Positions 55,217 to 63,190 of a stretch of DNA of 64,000 nucleotides are shown in pieces. Every line of letters starts with the position of its first letter. The stretch's first letter is position 1. Source of the DNA: Mesobacillus maritimus (GTDB lineage: Bacteria > Bacillota > Bacilli > Bacillales > Cytobacillaceae); assembly GCF_023715205.1 (NCBI RefSeq), contig NZ_JAMBNR010000006.1, positions 1-64,000 on the forward strand, written 5' to 3'. Both the position numbers and the translations under genes were made by a program. The notes beneath the pieces are model-generated. The model was not told the DNA's origin, made no database searches, and saw only the letters and a list, made by a program, of their open reading frames with translations.

Positions 55217-55406
55217 AATGTGTAAATAGAATTTCTACATATGAAGAGATTAACAGAATGGTAACAAGAATATTGATGGTTTTAAACACTTTTGCCTGAC
55301 GATCTTCCGGAATTTCTTTTTGAATACAGAGGGAGTCCGTTAACTTATTCATTATGAGAAGGATAATACCGGCGTATATCGGAAACACGATAAAAATGGA
55401 GATCAT
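55215..55406 (-). CDS. Small two-helix membrane protein, unknown
   Basis: A 63-residue protein with two membrane helices (ISIFIVFPIYAGIILLIM and TINILVTILLISSYVEIL) separated by a polar loop. AAAGGAGGG before ATG and the shared terminator support it as real. Family not recognised. Confidence 0.65.
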   Translation of the reverse strand: MISIFIVFPIYAGIILLIMNKLTDSLCIQKEIPEDRQAKVFKTINILVTILLISSYVEILFTH

Positions 55407-55585
55407 CTAAGAATCCCTCCTTTTTACAAACTTAGTATGTTATTTACAATATCAAATCTTTTAAAAAAAAGATAGTTTTTTATACTTGAAGATAATGGGA
55501 TTTAAGGTGTTCCAACGAGATAATGCAAGGGAAAAATGGTAAGATAATGTACAATGGAGAAAATGGAGAAGAGGGATTAGAGAAA

Positions 55586-55927
55586 ATGAACATGGATGAC
55601 CTAATGGAAAAGATGAAAATGTTGGAGTTCCATCAAAAACTGTTGTTAAAGATGGTGAAAGAGACTAAATTTAAGTTTAATTATCTGGTTATTGAAAAAT
55701 CATTAACCGAAAGTGAAATGGGTGAAATCTTATACTTTTGTGAAAGGATGAGCAAACGGTATAAAAAACAAAAAGCGGAAGGGTTTGTATATTTTCATCC
55801 GCTTTATGATGAGCTTTTTTCCTTCTTGCAACCTAAATTGGAAGCAGAAGAGGTCATCGATGCGTGTCTAGAACAAGAGCTCTTTGTTCCACTCATGACG
55901 GAATTGAAGAAGTACTCCAGACTTTAA
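55586..55927 (+). CDS. YhaI-like protein (DUF1878)
   Basis: A 113-residue soluble protein, helical, with [20 protein letters not shown] and [18 protein letters not shown], matching YhaI in pattern, length and position next to hpr. An ATG at 55586 gives the family length; upstream in-frame ATGs add a low-quality, glycine-rich extension. Stop codons of this gene and hpr overlap by three bases, so the two messages are complementary at their ends. Confidence 0.8.
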   Translation: MNMDDLMEKMKMLEFHQKLLLKMVKETKFKFNYLVIEKSLTESEMGEILYFCERMSKRYKKQKAEGFVYFHPLYDELFSFLQPKLEAEEVIDACLEQELFVPLMTELKKYSRL

Positions 55928-56499
55928 GCAAACTCTTTTTCTTCTGTCTCCTTAATGCGCAATTTTCCATTTTCCTCCGAGAATTGTGAATCAATGTTTG
56001 AGAAAGACTTCTCAAAAATTTCCATGAAATCATCTCCGTAAATATTTCGGATAATCGCCATAATCTCAATGATCTCGGGGAACTTGCCATATAAGTCTTT
56101 TAAAGGGAGTGTACCTGAAAAGACCACATTTTTATCCGGGTCGAAACTCTCCATCAATCCAAGTAATAAATCTTCACCTTGTTGAGTGAGTTGAATATAC
56201 GTATTTCGTTTGTCATTCTCTTTCTTTGAGAATTTTAGTAGGCCTCTTTCTTCTAACTTTTTAGAAAAATTAAACGCCGTCGAAACATGCATAACTCCGA
56301 ATTTTGCAACATCAGATATGGAAGCTCCATTTAAGTGGTAGGCAATCCATAAAATATGATGTTCGTTAATGTTCAAATCCGCTGGTTTAATCCATTGTTG
56401 CCAGTCTTTCTCTATCGACTTCCAAAGAGCTTTACTAAGCTGCGCAATCCGTTGGCTAAAAATTAGTGCTTCTTTCATTGAATAAGTTTTCTCTGTCAT
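55924..56499 (-). CDS. hpr: MarR-family transition-state regulator Hpr (ScoC)
   Basis: A 191-residue regulator that represses extracellular protease and sporulation genes in the transition state. The segment [20 protein letters not shown], then [20 protein letters not shown] and [20 protein letters not shown], is almost the same as B. subtilis Hpr. The helix-turn-helix is about residues 55-95. The start at MTEKTYS has the best spacing to AGGTGA; two alternatives lie 2 and 4 codons upstream. Confidence 0.95.
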   Translation of the reverse strand: MTEKTYSMKEALIFSQRIAQLSKALWKSIEKDWQQWIKPADLNINEHHILWIAYHLNGASISDVAKFGVMHVSTAFNFSKKLEERGLLKFSKKENDKRNTYIQLTQQGEDLLLGLMESFDPDKNVVFSGTLPLKDLYGKFPEIIEIMAIIRNIYGDDFMEIFEKSFSNIDSQFSEENGKLRIKETEEKEFA

Positions 56500-56673
56500 C
56501 CCCATACTCACCTACTTTTAAATAAATTTCTCTATTAACATTATGCCAATAAAACAATAAATAATAAAGATAAATTTCTAAATTTTTGAAAAATTTTTCT
56601 TTTCCATGGGCAATCACTCAAAAAGAAACAGTGATAAACTTCACGTAAAATATATATTTCTGCTCAGATTTAG

Positions 56674-56711
56674 AAAAATCCTCCTTCTTGAAAAAAAAGG
56701 AGGAGGATTTT
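56674..56711 (-). terminator. Terminator after yhaH
   Basis: AAAATCCTCC(TT) pairs with (AA)GGAGGATTTT; the minus strand continues in T-rich sequence. The hairpin touches the yhaH stop. Confidence 0.75.
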
Positions 56712-57072
56712 AGTTTGGTTGGGACGTAAGTGTTTTTTCTAATTCTTCAATAGTTTGTTCGATTTCTTGCAGTTCCTTGGAAAGGTTTTGTTTATTTTGG
56801 GTAGTTTCTATTTTCCAGTTTTGAAGTGCTAGTCGAACATCAGTAATAAACTCACGAATGCCTTCTTTGCCTTCTATAGACGCAGTTGAAATCGAGCTTT
56901 TTAATAATCCTAGATTTTGTTTAAGCTCTGAAAGCTCTTCAGCCAAAATGTTTTTTCTTTCGAGAAGCTTAAGACGGGTTTCTGGTCCGGAGTTTGGAGC
57001 AGAAAGTAATGTGGCAATTCCAGCGACTGCTCCTCCTGTGACTAGACCTAACATAAGTGATTTTATGTTCAT
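56710..57072 (-). CDS. yhaH: YtxH-domain protein YhaH
   Basis: A 120-residue protein with an N-terminal hydrophobic glycine/alanine-rich segment (SLMLGLVTGGAVAGIATLL) leading to LSAPNSGPETR, the YtxH signature, then a long coiled coil (about 35-115). Position between hpr and trpP identifies YhaH. YtxH-family proteins are stress-linked, membrane-attached, of unknown mechanism. GAGGTGATGG precedes ATG. Confidence 0.87.
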   Translation of the reverse strand: MNIKSLMLGLVTGGAVAGIATLLSAPNSGPETRLKLLERKNILAEELSELKQNLGLLKSSISTASIEGKEGIREFITDVRLALQNWKIETTQNKQNLSKELQEIEQTIEELEKTLTSQPN

Positions 57073-57217
57073 AGTACCATCACCTCGATTTTTTTAGTTA
57101 ATAAGAAGATACTCTATTTTTCTGCAAAATGAAAGAGAAAATTGTATACCCTTACATTTTGGAAATATAAATAAACTATTAATAGATTGTACATGTTCAT
57201 CGAGGAGGTGCCATAAC

Positions 57218-57391
57218 ATTTTTGGTTTATTCATGTATTTTTGTAGTATCGTAAGCTTGCTCATGATGCTTCAAAACCTCATGGCTATAAAAAGGCCTAG
57301 TATTTATCCGCCCAAAAAAAGGGTTAAAAAACGAGCAGGAGTCTGGGCAATTATGGGTTTTATTTTTTTGATATTCGGGGTCATTTTTTAG
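57218..57391 (+). CDS. Small membrane protein with possible AUU start
   Basis: GAGGAGGTG (57202-57210) is followed after nine bases by ATT, opening a frame of 57 residues: two hydrophobic stretches (LFMYFCSIVSLLMMLQNLM and GVWAIMGFIFLIFGVIF) flank a basic, proline-containing loop KRPSIYPPKKRVKKR. The first ATG in frame (57233, 52 residues) has no ribosome site. AUU starts are known, for example in infC. The charge pattern and helices support a real protein; the start codon is inferred. Confidence 0.5.
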   Translation: MFGLFMYFCSIVSLLMMLQNLMAIKRPSIYPPKKRVKKRAGVWAIMGFIFLIFGVIF

Positions 57392-57560
57392 AAGTCTCTT
57401 CTCAAAGATTGTTGCTTTTTAAAGGAAATATAGAATGATTTAGCTATGATACCATTCCAAAGTTCGTTTACGAGATGAGAAAAGAGCTTACAACTAATTA
57501 GTCACGCAGAGAAAGGCTTATTTCAGGTTAAAATCGGCTTTAGGATTTTAACTACTACCG
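57390..57560 (+). repeat. Dispersed intergenic repeat, copy 3
   Basis: Begins AGTCTCTTCTCAAAGATTG, then GCTATGATACCATTCCAAAG, GAGAAAAGAGCTTAC, CGCAGAGAAAGGCTTATTTC and the hairpin TTAAAATC/GATTTTAA. Nearly the same order and sequence as copies 1 and 4. Confidence 0.85.
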
Positions 57561-57577
57561 CAAGCTCTAGAAAAAAA

Positions 57578-57600
57578 GAACCCGCAAAACTGCGGGTTCT
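57578..57600 (-). terminator. Terminator after trpP
   Basis: AGAACCCGC pairs with GCGGGTTCT; the minus strand runs into TTTTTTT. Confidence 0.88.
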
Positions 57601-57608
57601 AAAAGGCA

Positions 57609-58133
57609 TTAACTTGCTTTTGCTTCCACAAGCTTTGTTCTCTTGAAGATGTTCAAAGCAATCGGGAAGAGGATGACCATAAAAACAGTGTTAAATGCAA
57701 TCGCTGGTAATACGGCTCCTGCAAACATGCCGACAAATGCACCTGGAAGTCCGACGATGAAATAGGCGGATGCTAGGAAGATTGTACCTGAGACAACTGT
57801 TCCAACTGCAGTTAATACAGCAGCCTGAATCACGGATCCGTGATATTTCTTAAAGACCATTAACAATCCAAAGAAAATGAAAGCTGTAAATAGTTTGTCA
57901 ATGATGTTCGGAATTTGTCCTCCAGGAAAGCCTGTGGTAAGGGCAGAAAGAATGCCAGTTACGATCCCTACTAATAAGACGCTTTTCTTTTCAGGAAAAA
58001 GAATAATCCCTAAAAACATCATCGTCAACATCATGTCTGGCTTCATTCCTAAGATAAAGCCTGGTACAGCAGCGTGCAAAACTACACCCATCCCCATCAA
58101 GACAGCAAGTGCAACAAGATTCTTTGTATTCAT
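57609..58133 (-). CDS. trpP: Tryptophan transporter TrpP (YhaG)
   Basis: A 174-residue membrane protein with five to six helices, matching TrpP: LVALAVLMGMGVVLHAAVPG start, then GMKPDMMLTMMFLGIILFP and the TGFPGGQIPNIIDKLFTAF segment. It imports tryptophan. A run of UAG/GAG triplets reaches into its ribosome site GAGGAGAG, as expected for translational repression by TRAP. Position between yhaH and serC as in B. subtilis. Confidence 0.93.
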   Translation of the reverse strand: MNTKNLVALAVLMGMGVVLHAAVPGFILGMKPDMMLTMMFLGIILFPEKKSVLLVGIVTGILSALTTGFPGGQIPNIIDKLFTAFIFFGLLMVFKKYHGSVIQAAVLTAVGTVVSGTIFLASAYFIVGLPGAFVGMFAGAVLPAIAFNTVFMVILFPIALNIFKRTKLVEAKAS

Positions 58134-58135
58134 TT

Positions 58136-58197
58136 CTCAACTCTCCTCTGCTATTCTAGCTAACTATTTGTCTTCCCCTGCAGTGCTCTCTAGCCTA
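58136..58197 (-). promoter_or_regulatory. Probable TRAP binding site over the trpP ribosome site
   Basis: On the minus strand ten (U/G)AG triplets are present: UAG, UAG, GAG at 58197-58186, then UAG at 58066+100 (58166-58164), 58162-58160, 58158-58156, 58153-58151 and GAG at 58148-58146, 58143-58141, 58138-58136. The last five are spaced by two bases, ideal for TRAP, and cover GAGGAGAG just before ATG. Confidence 0.75.
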
Positions 58198-58257
58198 CAG
58201 CGAGAAGCTTTATACCATTATATCATATATATTTCAAGTGTGAATTGTTCATTTTTG

Positions 58258-59337
58258 TCATTTGGAGCGGAACCTTTTCATAAATTGAGCTAGTTTTTCG
58301 ACATGCTCCAGTGGAACGGCATTGTAAATTGAAGCACGGCAGCCACCAATTGAGCGATGACCATTTAGTCCTGTGAACCCAAGCTCTTTAGCTTCTGCAA
58401 GGAAAGCATCTGTTAATTCTTTATTTTCAAGAGTAAAGGTAACGTTCATCAAAGAACGGCTGTTAACCTCTGCATGTCCTTTATAAAAGCCATCGCTTTC
58501 ATCAATTTCATTGTAAAGTAGGTTTGCCTTTTGTTTGTTCTTTTTTTCTAAAGCCTCAGCACCACCAAGTGATTCTGCCCACTCAAGGACTAATTTTAAT
58601 AAATAGACCGCTAATGTTGGAGGCGTGTTGTATAATGAATTGTTTTTGGCATGGGTTCTGTAATCTAGCATGCTCGGCAAAGTATCTTTGGAACGTTCAA
58701 GCAACTCTTTCTTCATGATGACAACTGTAACACCAGATGGACCTAAGTTTTTTTGGGCACCAGCATAAATGAGCCCGTAAGATTGTACATCGACTGGACG
58801 GCAAAGGATATCGCTTGACATATCGGCTACAACGGGGATTGAAACATTCTTTGGTGTTTCCTGCCACTGAGTGCCGTAAATCGTATTATTTGAAGTGATA
58901 TGAAGGTAGGATCCATCCTTTATAGTATCTAGATTTGTTAAGGTTGGAATGGATGTGTAGTTATTCTCTTTGTCAGAAGCAAAGATTGCAGTATCACCTA
59001 TTTTCTTAGCCTCTTTTAAAGCTTTTTCAGACCATGACCCAGTTAAAACATAATAGCCCTTTTTTCCTTCTTCAAGCAGGTTCATCGGCATCATAGCAAA
59101 TTGAAGGCTTGCTCCCCCTTGTAGGAAAAGGACCTCATAATCGTCAGGAATAGCTAGGAGCTTCCGTAACAGGGCTTGGGCTTGATTGTTAATTTCTTCA
59201 TAAGGCTTACTTCTGTGACTCATTTCCATGACATTCATACCTGTACCGTTATAGTTAAGCCATTCTGATTCAGCCTTTTTTAAGACGGCCTCAGGTAAGG
59301 CAGTCGGTCCTGCATTAAAGTTGTATGCGCGTTTCAT
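58258..59337 (-). CDS. serC: Phosphoserine aminotransferase
   Basis: A 359-residue PLP enzyme converting 3-phosphohydroxypyruvate and glutamate to phosphoserine in serine synthesis. It begins YNFNAGPTALPEAVL, has LQGGASLQFAMMP near 75, and the PLP lysine in GAQKNLGPSGVTVVI near 195; the C-terminal GLNGHRSIGGCRASIYNA is conserved. Family length normal. The Shine-Dalgarno GGGGGG is close to ATG. Located between trpP and hit. Confidence 0.95.
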   Translation of the reverse strand: MKRAYNFNAGPTALPEAVLKKAESEWLNYNGTGMNVMEMSHRSKPYEEINNQAQALLRKLLAIPDDYEVLFLQGGASLQFAMMPMNLLEEGKKGYYVLTGSWSEKALKEAKKIGDTAIFASDKENNYTSIPTLTNLDTIKDGSYLHITSNNTIYGTQWQETPKNVSIPVVADMSSDILCRPVDVQSYGLIYAGAQKNLGPSGVTVVIMKKELLERSKDTLPSMLDYRTHAKNNSLYNTPPTLAVYLLKLVLEWAESLGGAEALEKKNKQKANLLYNEIDESDGFYKGHAEVNSRSLMNVTFTLENKELTDAFLAEAKELGFTGLNGHRSIGGCRASIYNAVPLEHVEKLAQFMKRFRSK

Positions 59338-59443
59338 TCTAATCCCCCCAGAATCTTTTCTGTATCACAGTAAAGAAGTAAAATTTTAAATCAATGCTAC
59401 CAGATAATCGTGAAAATTTCTATTTTTCAAAGTAAAAAAATAA

Positions 59444-59472
59444 AAAAAACTTCTGCGGATAGCAGAAGTTTA
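59444..59472 (-). terminator. Terminator after hit
   Basis: AAACTTCTGC pairs with GCAGAAGTTT; the minus strand continues in a long T-rich tract. It touches the hit stop codon. Confidence 0.8.
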
Positions 59473-59889
59473 AATGTTTTGATGAATGTCAGCTGCGATT
59501 TTTTGTAAATCATCTGGTTTATACTCACTATTATTGGTTTTCCAAACCGCTCCAAATCCATCGCCTTCACCGTAGCGAGGAATTAAGTGTAAATGGAAGT
59601 GATATACAGACTGACCGGCAAGTTCGCCATTGTTATTTAACGTATTTAAACCAATTGGATTGTACGCTTTTTTAATCGCATTCGCAATTTTAGGTACTTC
59701 CTTAAAAAGATTGGAAGCAATCTCCTCTGTTAATTCGTAAACATTTTCTTTATGTACTTTTGGAATGACAAGTGTGTGACCTTTTGTCACTTGGCTAATA
59801 TCTAAGAAGGCATATACATGTTCATTTTCATATACTTTTTTACTTGGAATTTCGCCATTGATAATTTTACAAAAAATACAATCAGACAT
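59470..59889 (-). CDS. hit: HIT-family protein Hit
   Basis: A 139-residue histidine-triad nucleotide hydrolase, cleaving adenosine 5'-monophosphoramidate-type substrates. Zinc-associated CIFCKI at the start, NNNGELAGQSVYHFHLHLIP with the HxHxH triad near 100. Position divergent from ecsA is the same as in B. subtilis. AAAGGGTGG precedes ATG. Confidence 0.93.
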   Translation of the reverse strand: MSDCIFCKIINGEIPSKKVYENEHVYAFLDISQVTKGHTLVIPKVHKENVYELTEEIASNLFKEVPKIANAIKKAYNPIGLNTLNNNGELAGQSVYHFHLHLIPRYGEGDGFGAVWKTNNSEYKPDDLQKIAADIHQNI

Positions 59890-59989
59890 TCTTTTACCAC
59901 CCTTTCATTTTGTACTTCTCTCTAGGGTATTTTATCACAATTTTCACATACATTTAAAGGTGAGGGAAATCCAACTTTAAAGAAGGGTT

Positions 59990-60055
59990 GTTTTCGTATT
60001 GCGTACTTTTAAAATTCGAAAGCTGATTTTAGCGCAGAGTAGCCATTTGTAAGTT
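59990..60055 (-). repeat. Dispersed intergenic repeat, degenerate partial copy
   Basis: Minus strand GCTAAAATCAGCTTTCGAAT then TTTAAAAGTACG recalls the 3' hairpin and tail of the repeat family. Diverged. Confidence 0.4.
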
Positions 60056-60173
60056 TAATTAAATTTGCAAGCACTTTCCTTATAAAATGAAATGATTTTT
60101 TGTATAACCTCGCTCCTTTTGTTCAAAAGCAAAAAAATTGAGAAAGAAAGAGCTTTAAAAGAACATAAGTATT

Positions 60174-60556
60174 GCAAAAAAGGACAGGATTCATAACTGA
60201 ATCCTGTCCCTGAAGGGGAATCCTTGCTTCATACTAAGTGCCTTCAATCATCAGCCTTGCTACTCAGGTATGCCTTTGATAAACACCTCATTTTTAATGT
60301 GATGTGTTATAAAACGGCCCTGTGTTCAATCGAACCATCCCCTGTTCGTTTCAGTTTTTAAACTTCAACGTCTAAAGCGGATGTGTATCTTCGGCAAACA
60401 CCTCATTTATTAGAGTGTTTATTGATTAAAGCTAGGTAATGCATATATTGTTCCCAATGCTACCAGCCCCTTGAAGGTTTTTTTGAAGCGTTTAAACCTC
60501 GAATTACTTGTCTTTGACAGACACCTCATTTCGATTGGTTAACTGTTTTCCCCTTC
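60174..60556 (-). ncRNA. Predicted structured ncRNA with three repeat units
   Basis: A minus-strand RNA of about 380 nt is suggested by TATAAT (60566-60561) just ahead of its 5' end, a strong terminator (GGACAGGATTCA/TGAATCCTGTCC, then TTTTTT) at 60209-60175, and a perfect closing stem joining TGAAGGGGAA (5') to TTCCCCTTCA (3'). Inside, AAATGAGGTGT occurs three times (ends near 60531, 60408, 60293), each starting a small hairpin with a C(A/G)AAG loop, such as TGTCT-GTCAA-AGACA. No long frame is present. Not matched to a known RNA class. Confidence 0.6.
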
Positions 60557-60892
60557 AAAGATTATAATGCCCGGTCGACACAAAAATATAACAGAAAGTC
60601 AAAAAAAAATTTAAAAAGATGTTTTGGTTATGATTTGCTGTGAGTGTTTATCTCTATCGGCGGAGCAGGGAAGTGCCGCGTTTTAAGGAGCGGAGTTAGA
60701 CATGCTTCCGAACTTTATTGTTATAGTCATATACTTTCGGGTCTGTAAAACATTGTTGATGAATCCGACTCCAGTCACTTCGCCTACAGTGGCAGTTTAA
60801 GTTAATAAATATTCTGCTGTTACTGTTTCTGTTTTTCTTGCTGTGGATTTGATAAAATATGAACCAAGAGTATGCGTGGAAGGATGGTGCCT

Positions 60893-61633
60893 ATGGCATT
60901 ATTAGAGATTGAAAATATAACGGGCGGGTATACAAGAAATCCTGTGCTTAAAGATGTTAGCTTTGAAGTTGGGGCAAATGAGATGGTAGGTCTAATTGGT
61001 CTCAATGGGGCTGGGAAAAGTACCACCATCAAACATGTTATTGGATTGATGGAGCCTCATAAAGGGGAAATTAAAATCAATGGACGTTCCATTAAGGAAG
61101 GGCGCGAAGAGTATCGTAAACAATTTACCTTTGTTCCCGAAACGCCGATTTTATATGATGAATTGACGTTAGAAGAGCATTTAAAAGTAACCGCAATGGC
61201 TTATGGGATCGATCAAAAGGTATACAGAGAGCGAGTAGACAAGCTTTTAAAGGAATTTCGAATGGAAAAACGGTTAAAGTGGTTTCCAGCTCATTTCTCG
61301 AAAGGAATGAGACAAAAGGTCATGATTATGTGCGCTTTTTTAGTTCAGCCTTCCTTATACATTGTCGATGAACCTTTCGTTGGGTTGGATCCTTTAGGAA
61401 TACAGTCTTTGCTTGATTTAATGGATAAAATGAAAGCAAATGGAGCGGGAATCTTAATGTCGACACATATTCTTGCAACCGCAGAACGTTATTGCGACCG
61501 GTTTGTTATTCTCCATGAAGGTGCTGTAAGGGCAAAAGGAACCTTACAGGAGTTACAAAGCCAGTTTGGTATGCCGGGGGCAACGTTAGATGACTTATAT
61601 ATTCAGCTAACAAAGGAAGAAGACTATGTTTAA
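60893..61633 (+). CDS. ecsA: ABC transporter ATPase EcsA
   Basis: A 246-residue ATPase of the Ecs exporter, which affects protein secretion, intramembrane proteolysis by RasP, competence and sporulation in B. subtilis. Walker A GLNGAGKSTT near 37, FSKGMRQKVMIM in the signature position, Walker B LYIVDEPFVGLDP. The start at MALLEIENITGGY has GGAAGG well placed, and two upstream in-frame ATGs do not. Its stop overlaps the ecsB start by 8 bases. Confidence 0.94.
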   Translation: MALLEIENITGGYTRNPVLKDVSFEVGANEMVGLIGLNGAGKSTTIKHVIGLMEPHKGEIKINGRSIKEGREEYRKQFTFVPETPILYDELTLEEHLKVTAMAYGIDQKVYRERVDKLLKEFRMEKRLKWFPAHFSKGMRQKVMIMCAFLVQPSLYIVDEPFVGLDPLGIQSLLDLMDKMKANGAGILMSTHILATAERYCDRFVILHEGAVRAKGTLQELQSQFGMPGATLDDLYIQLTKEEDYV

Positions 61634-62837
61634 TGCACTGGAGTTATGGAAAGAGCGCTTTGGTATCTTTTTTAAAGAAACTAGTCAGTACCTTCGCTAT
61701 ATTTTTAATGGTCATCTTGTCATTGTGTTTTTGTTCTTAATTGGGACTGCCGGATTTTATTACCAAGAATGGGTTAAGACATTGACTGCTGATTTTCCAG
61801 TAGCAATCATAATGGCTGTATTGTTAGGACTGGTTTTAACTTATAGTCCAATTTTTACTTTTTTAACAGAAGCGGATAAAGTCTTTTTGTTGCCACTTGA
61901 AGATAAGTTAGCGAATTATTTCAAACGGGGAGGCATCTTTAGTCTTGTTCTTCAGGCGTATTTATTGTTAATTTTTTTAGCAGTAGTGATGCCGATGTAT
62001 GTTCAAGTTAAAGGGACAAGCTTCGGAGTATTCTTTCCCTATCTGATTGTGTTAATTGTTTTAAAAGGAATTAACTTGCTCATTCGCTGGCAGGTACAAT
62101 ATGATCTTGATCCGGTTACACATAAAGTGGACATGCTAATCCGGTTTAGTGTGAACGCTGTAACCTTGTATTTGTTATTTTCACAAGCAAATTTAATTTT
62201 AATTGGTGCTTCTGCGCTTGTATTGCTTCTGCTATTGGTTTTATATCGGAATCAAGCAAAAGGAAAAGGACTTAAATGGGAATATTTAATTGAACAAGAA
62301 GAAAAAAGAATGAGCGCTTTCTACCGAATTGCAAATCTGTTTACTGACGTTCCTAAATTAAAGGATCGAGTGAAGCGAAGAAAGTGGCTAGATGTCTTTT
62401 TGGGCACCCTATCCTATAAACATGAGTCAACTTTTTCTCATCTGTATGCTCGGACATTTTTCCGTTCTGGAGATTATTTTGGGTTGTTTATCCGATTAAC
62501 CGTTATTGGGACGATTGGTGTGTTTTTTCTTACCGATGGTGTTGGGCAGACGGTCCTCTCGCTTATTTTCATTTATTTAACGGGATTTCAGCTTCTGCCG
62601 TTATGGAACCATCATCAGCATAAACTTTGGTTAGATTTGTATCCTTTAGCTCATAAATTGAAAGAGAAAGCTTTCACTGACTTGTTAACATGGGTTCTCT
62701 TTATTCAAACAGCGTTATTTGGTATCGCTATTTTAGTTAAACAAGATTATGCGAACGGACTAATGACGATCGTGTTTGGGGCAGTATTTACACTGTTTTT
62801 TGTGCATTTGTATAGTAAAAAACGTAGACAAGTATAA
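61626..62837 (+). CDS. ecsB: ABC transporter permease EcsB
   Basis: A 403-residue membrane subunit with about ten hydrophobic helices in two blocks (residues 30-215 and 285-395) separated by a basic loop (YRIANLFTDVPKLKDRVKRR). Matches EcsB in start (ELWKERFGIFFKETSQYLRY) and layout. Coupled to ecsA by overlap and ended by a terminator, so ecsC is read separately. Confidence 0.93.
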   Translation: MFNALELWKERFGIFFKETSQYLRYIFNGHLVIVFLFLIGTAGFYYQEWVKTLTADFPVAIIMAVLLGLVLTYSPIFTFLTEADKVFLLPLEDKLANYFKRGGIFSLVLQAYLLLIFLAVVMPMYVQVKGTSFGVFFPYLIVLIVLKGINLLIRWQVQYDLDPVTHKVDMLIRFSVNAVTLYLLFSQANLILIGASALVLLLLLVLYRNQAKGKGLKWEYLIEQEEKRMSAFYRIANLFTDVPKLKDRVKRRKWLDVFLGTLSYKHESTFSHLYARTFFRSGDYFGLFIRLTVIGTIGVFFLTDGVGQTVLSLIFIYLTGFQLLPLWNHHQHKLWLDLYPLAHKLKEKAFTDLLTWVLFIQTALFGIAILVKQDYANGLMTIVFGAVFTLFFVHLYSKKRRQV

Positions 62838-62841
62838 TAGC

Positions 62842-62873
62842 CTTTCAGCAGCGCTGCTGAAAGGTTTTTTTAC
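62842..62873 (+). terminator. Terminator after ecsB
   Basis: CCTTTCAGCAGC pairs with GCTGCTGAAAGG directly abutting, then TTTTTTT. Confidence 0.88.
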
Positions 62874-62958
62874 CTACTTTTATGTTGAAAATAATTGTTA
62901 TGTTTACATTATTAAGTGCATGTATACATTGAATAGGATTAAGAATTCTTTTTTTATA

Positions 62959-63127
62959 AGGCTCTTTTTCTCAATCATTGTTGGTATTTAGCTATGATTC
63001 CATTCCAAATTCGTTTATATGAGGAGAAAAGAGCTTGAAAACTAAGTAGTATCGCAGAGAAGAGCTTATTTTTCAGTAAAACCGGCTTTAGGATTTTAAC
63101 AACAAACTTTACGAAAATAGACTTTTA
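62959..63127 (+). repeat. Dispersed intergenic repeat, copy 4
   Basis: AGGCTCTTTTTCTCAATCAT, GCTATGATTCCATTCCAAAT, GGAGAAAAGAGCTTG, CGCAGAGAAGAGCTTATTTT, hairpin around CGGCTTTAGGATTTTAACAA and tail TTTACGAAAATAG. The clearest full copy. Confidence 0.88.
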
Positions 63128-63190
63128 TATCCGTATTGTATGAAACGAAATGAGAGAAGGAACGTAGTGATAGATATGGAGGGATCAAAT

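Noticed and set aside
60180-60570. The hit-ecsA element as a rightward riboswitch for ecsA
   Set aside because: The terminator T-run is only on the minus strand, and ecsA starts more than 300 bases away beyond unrelated sequence.
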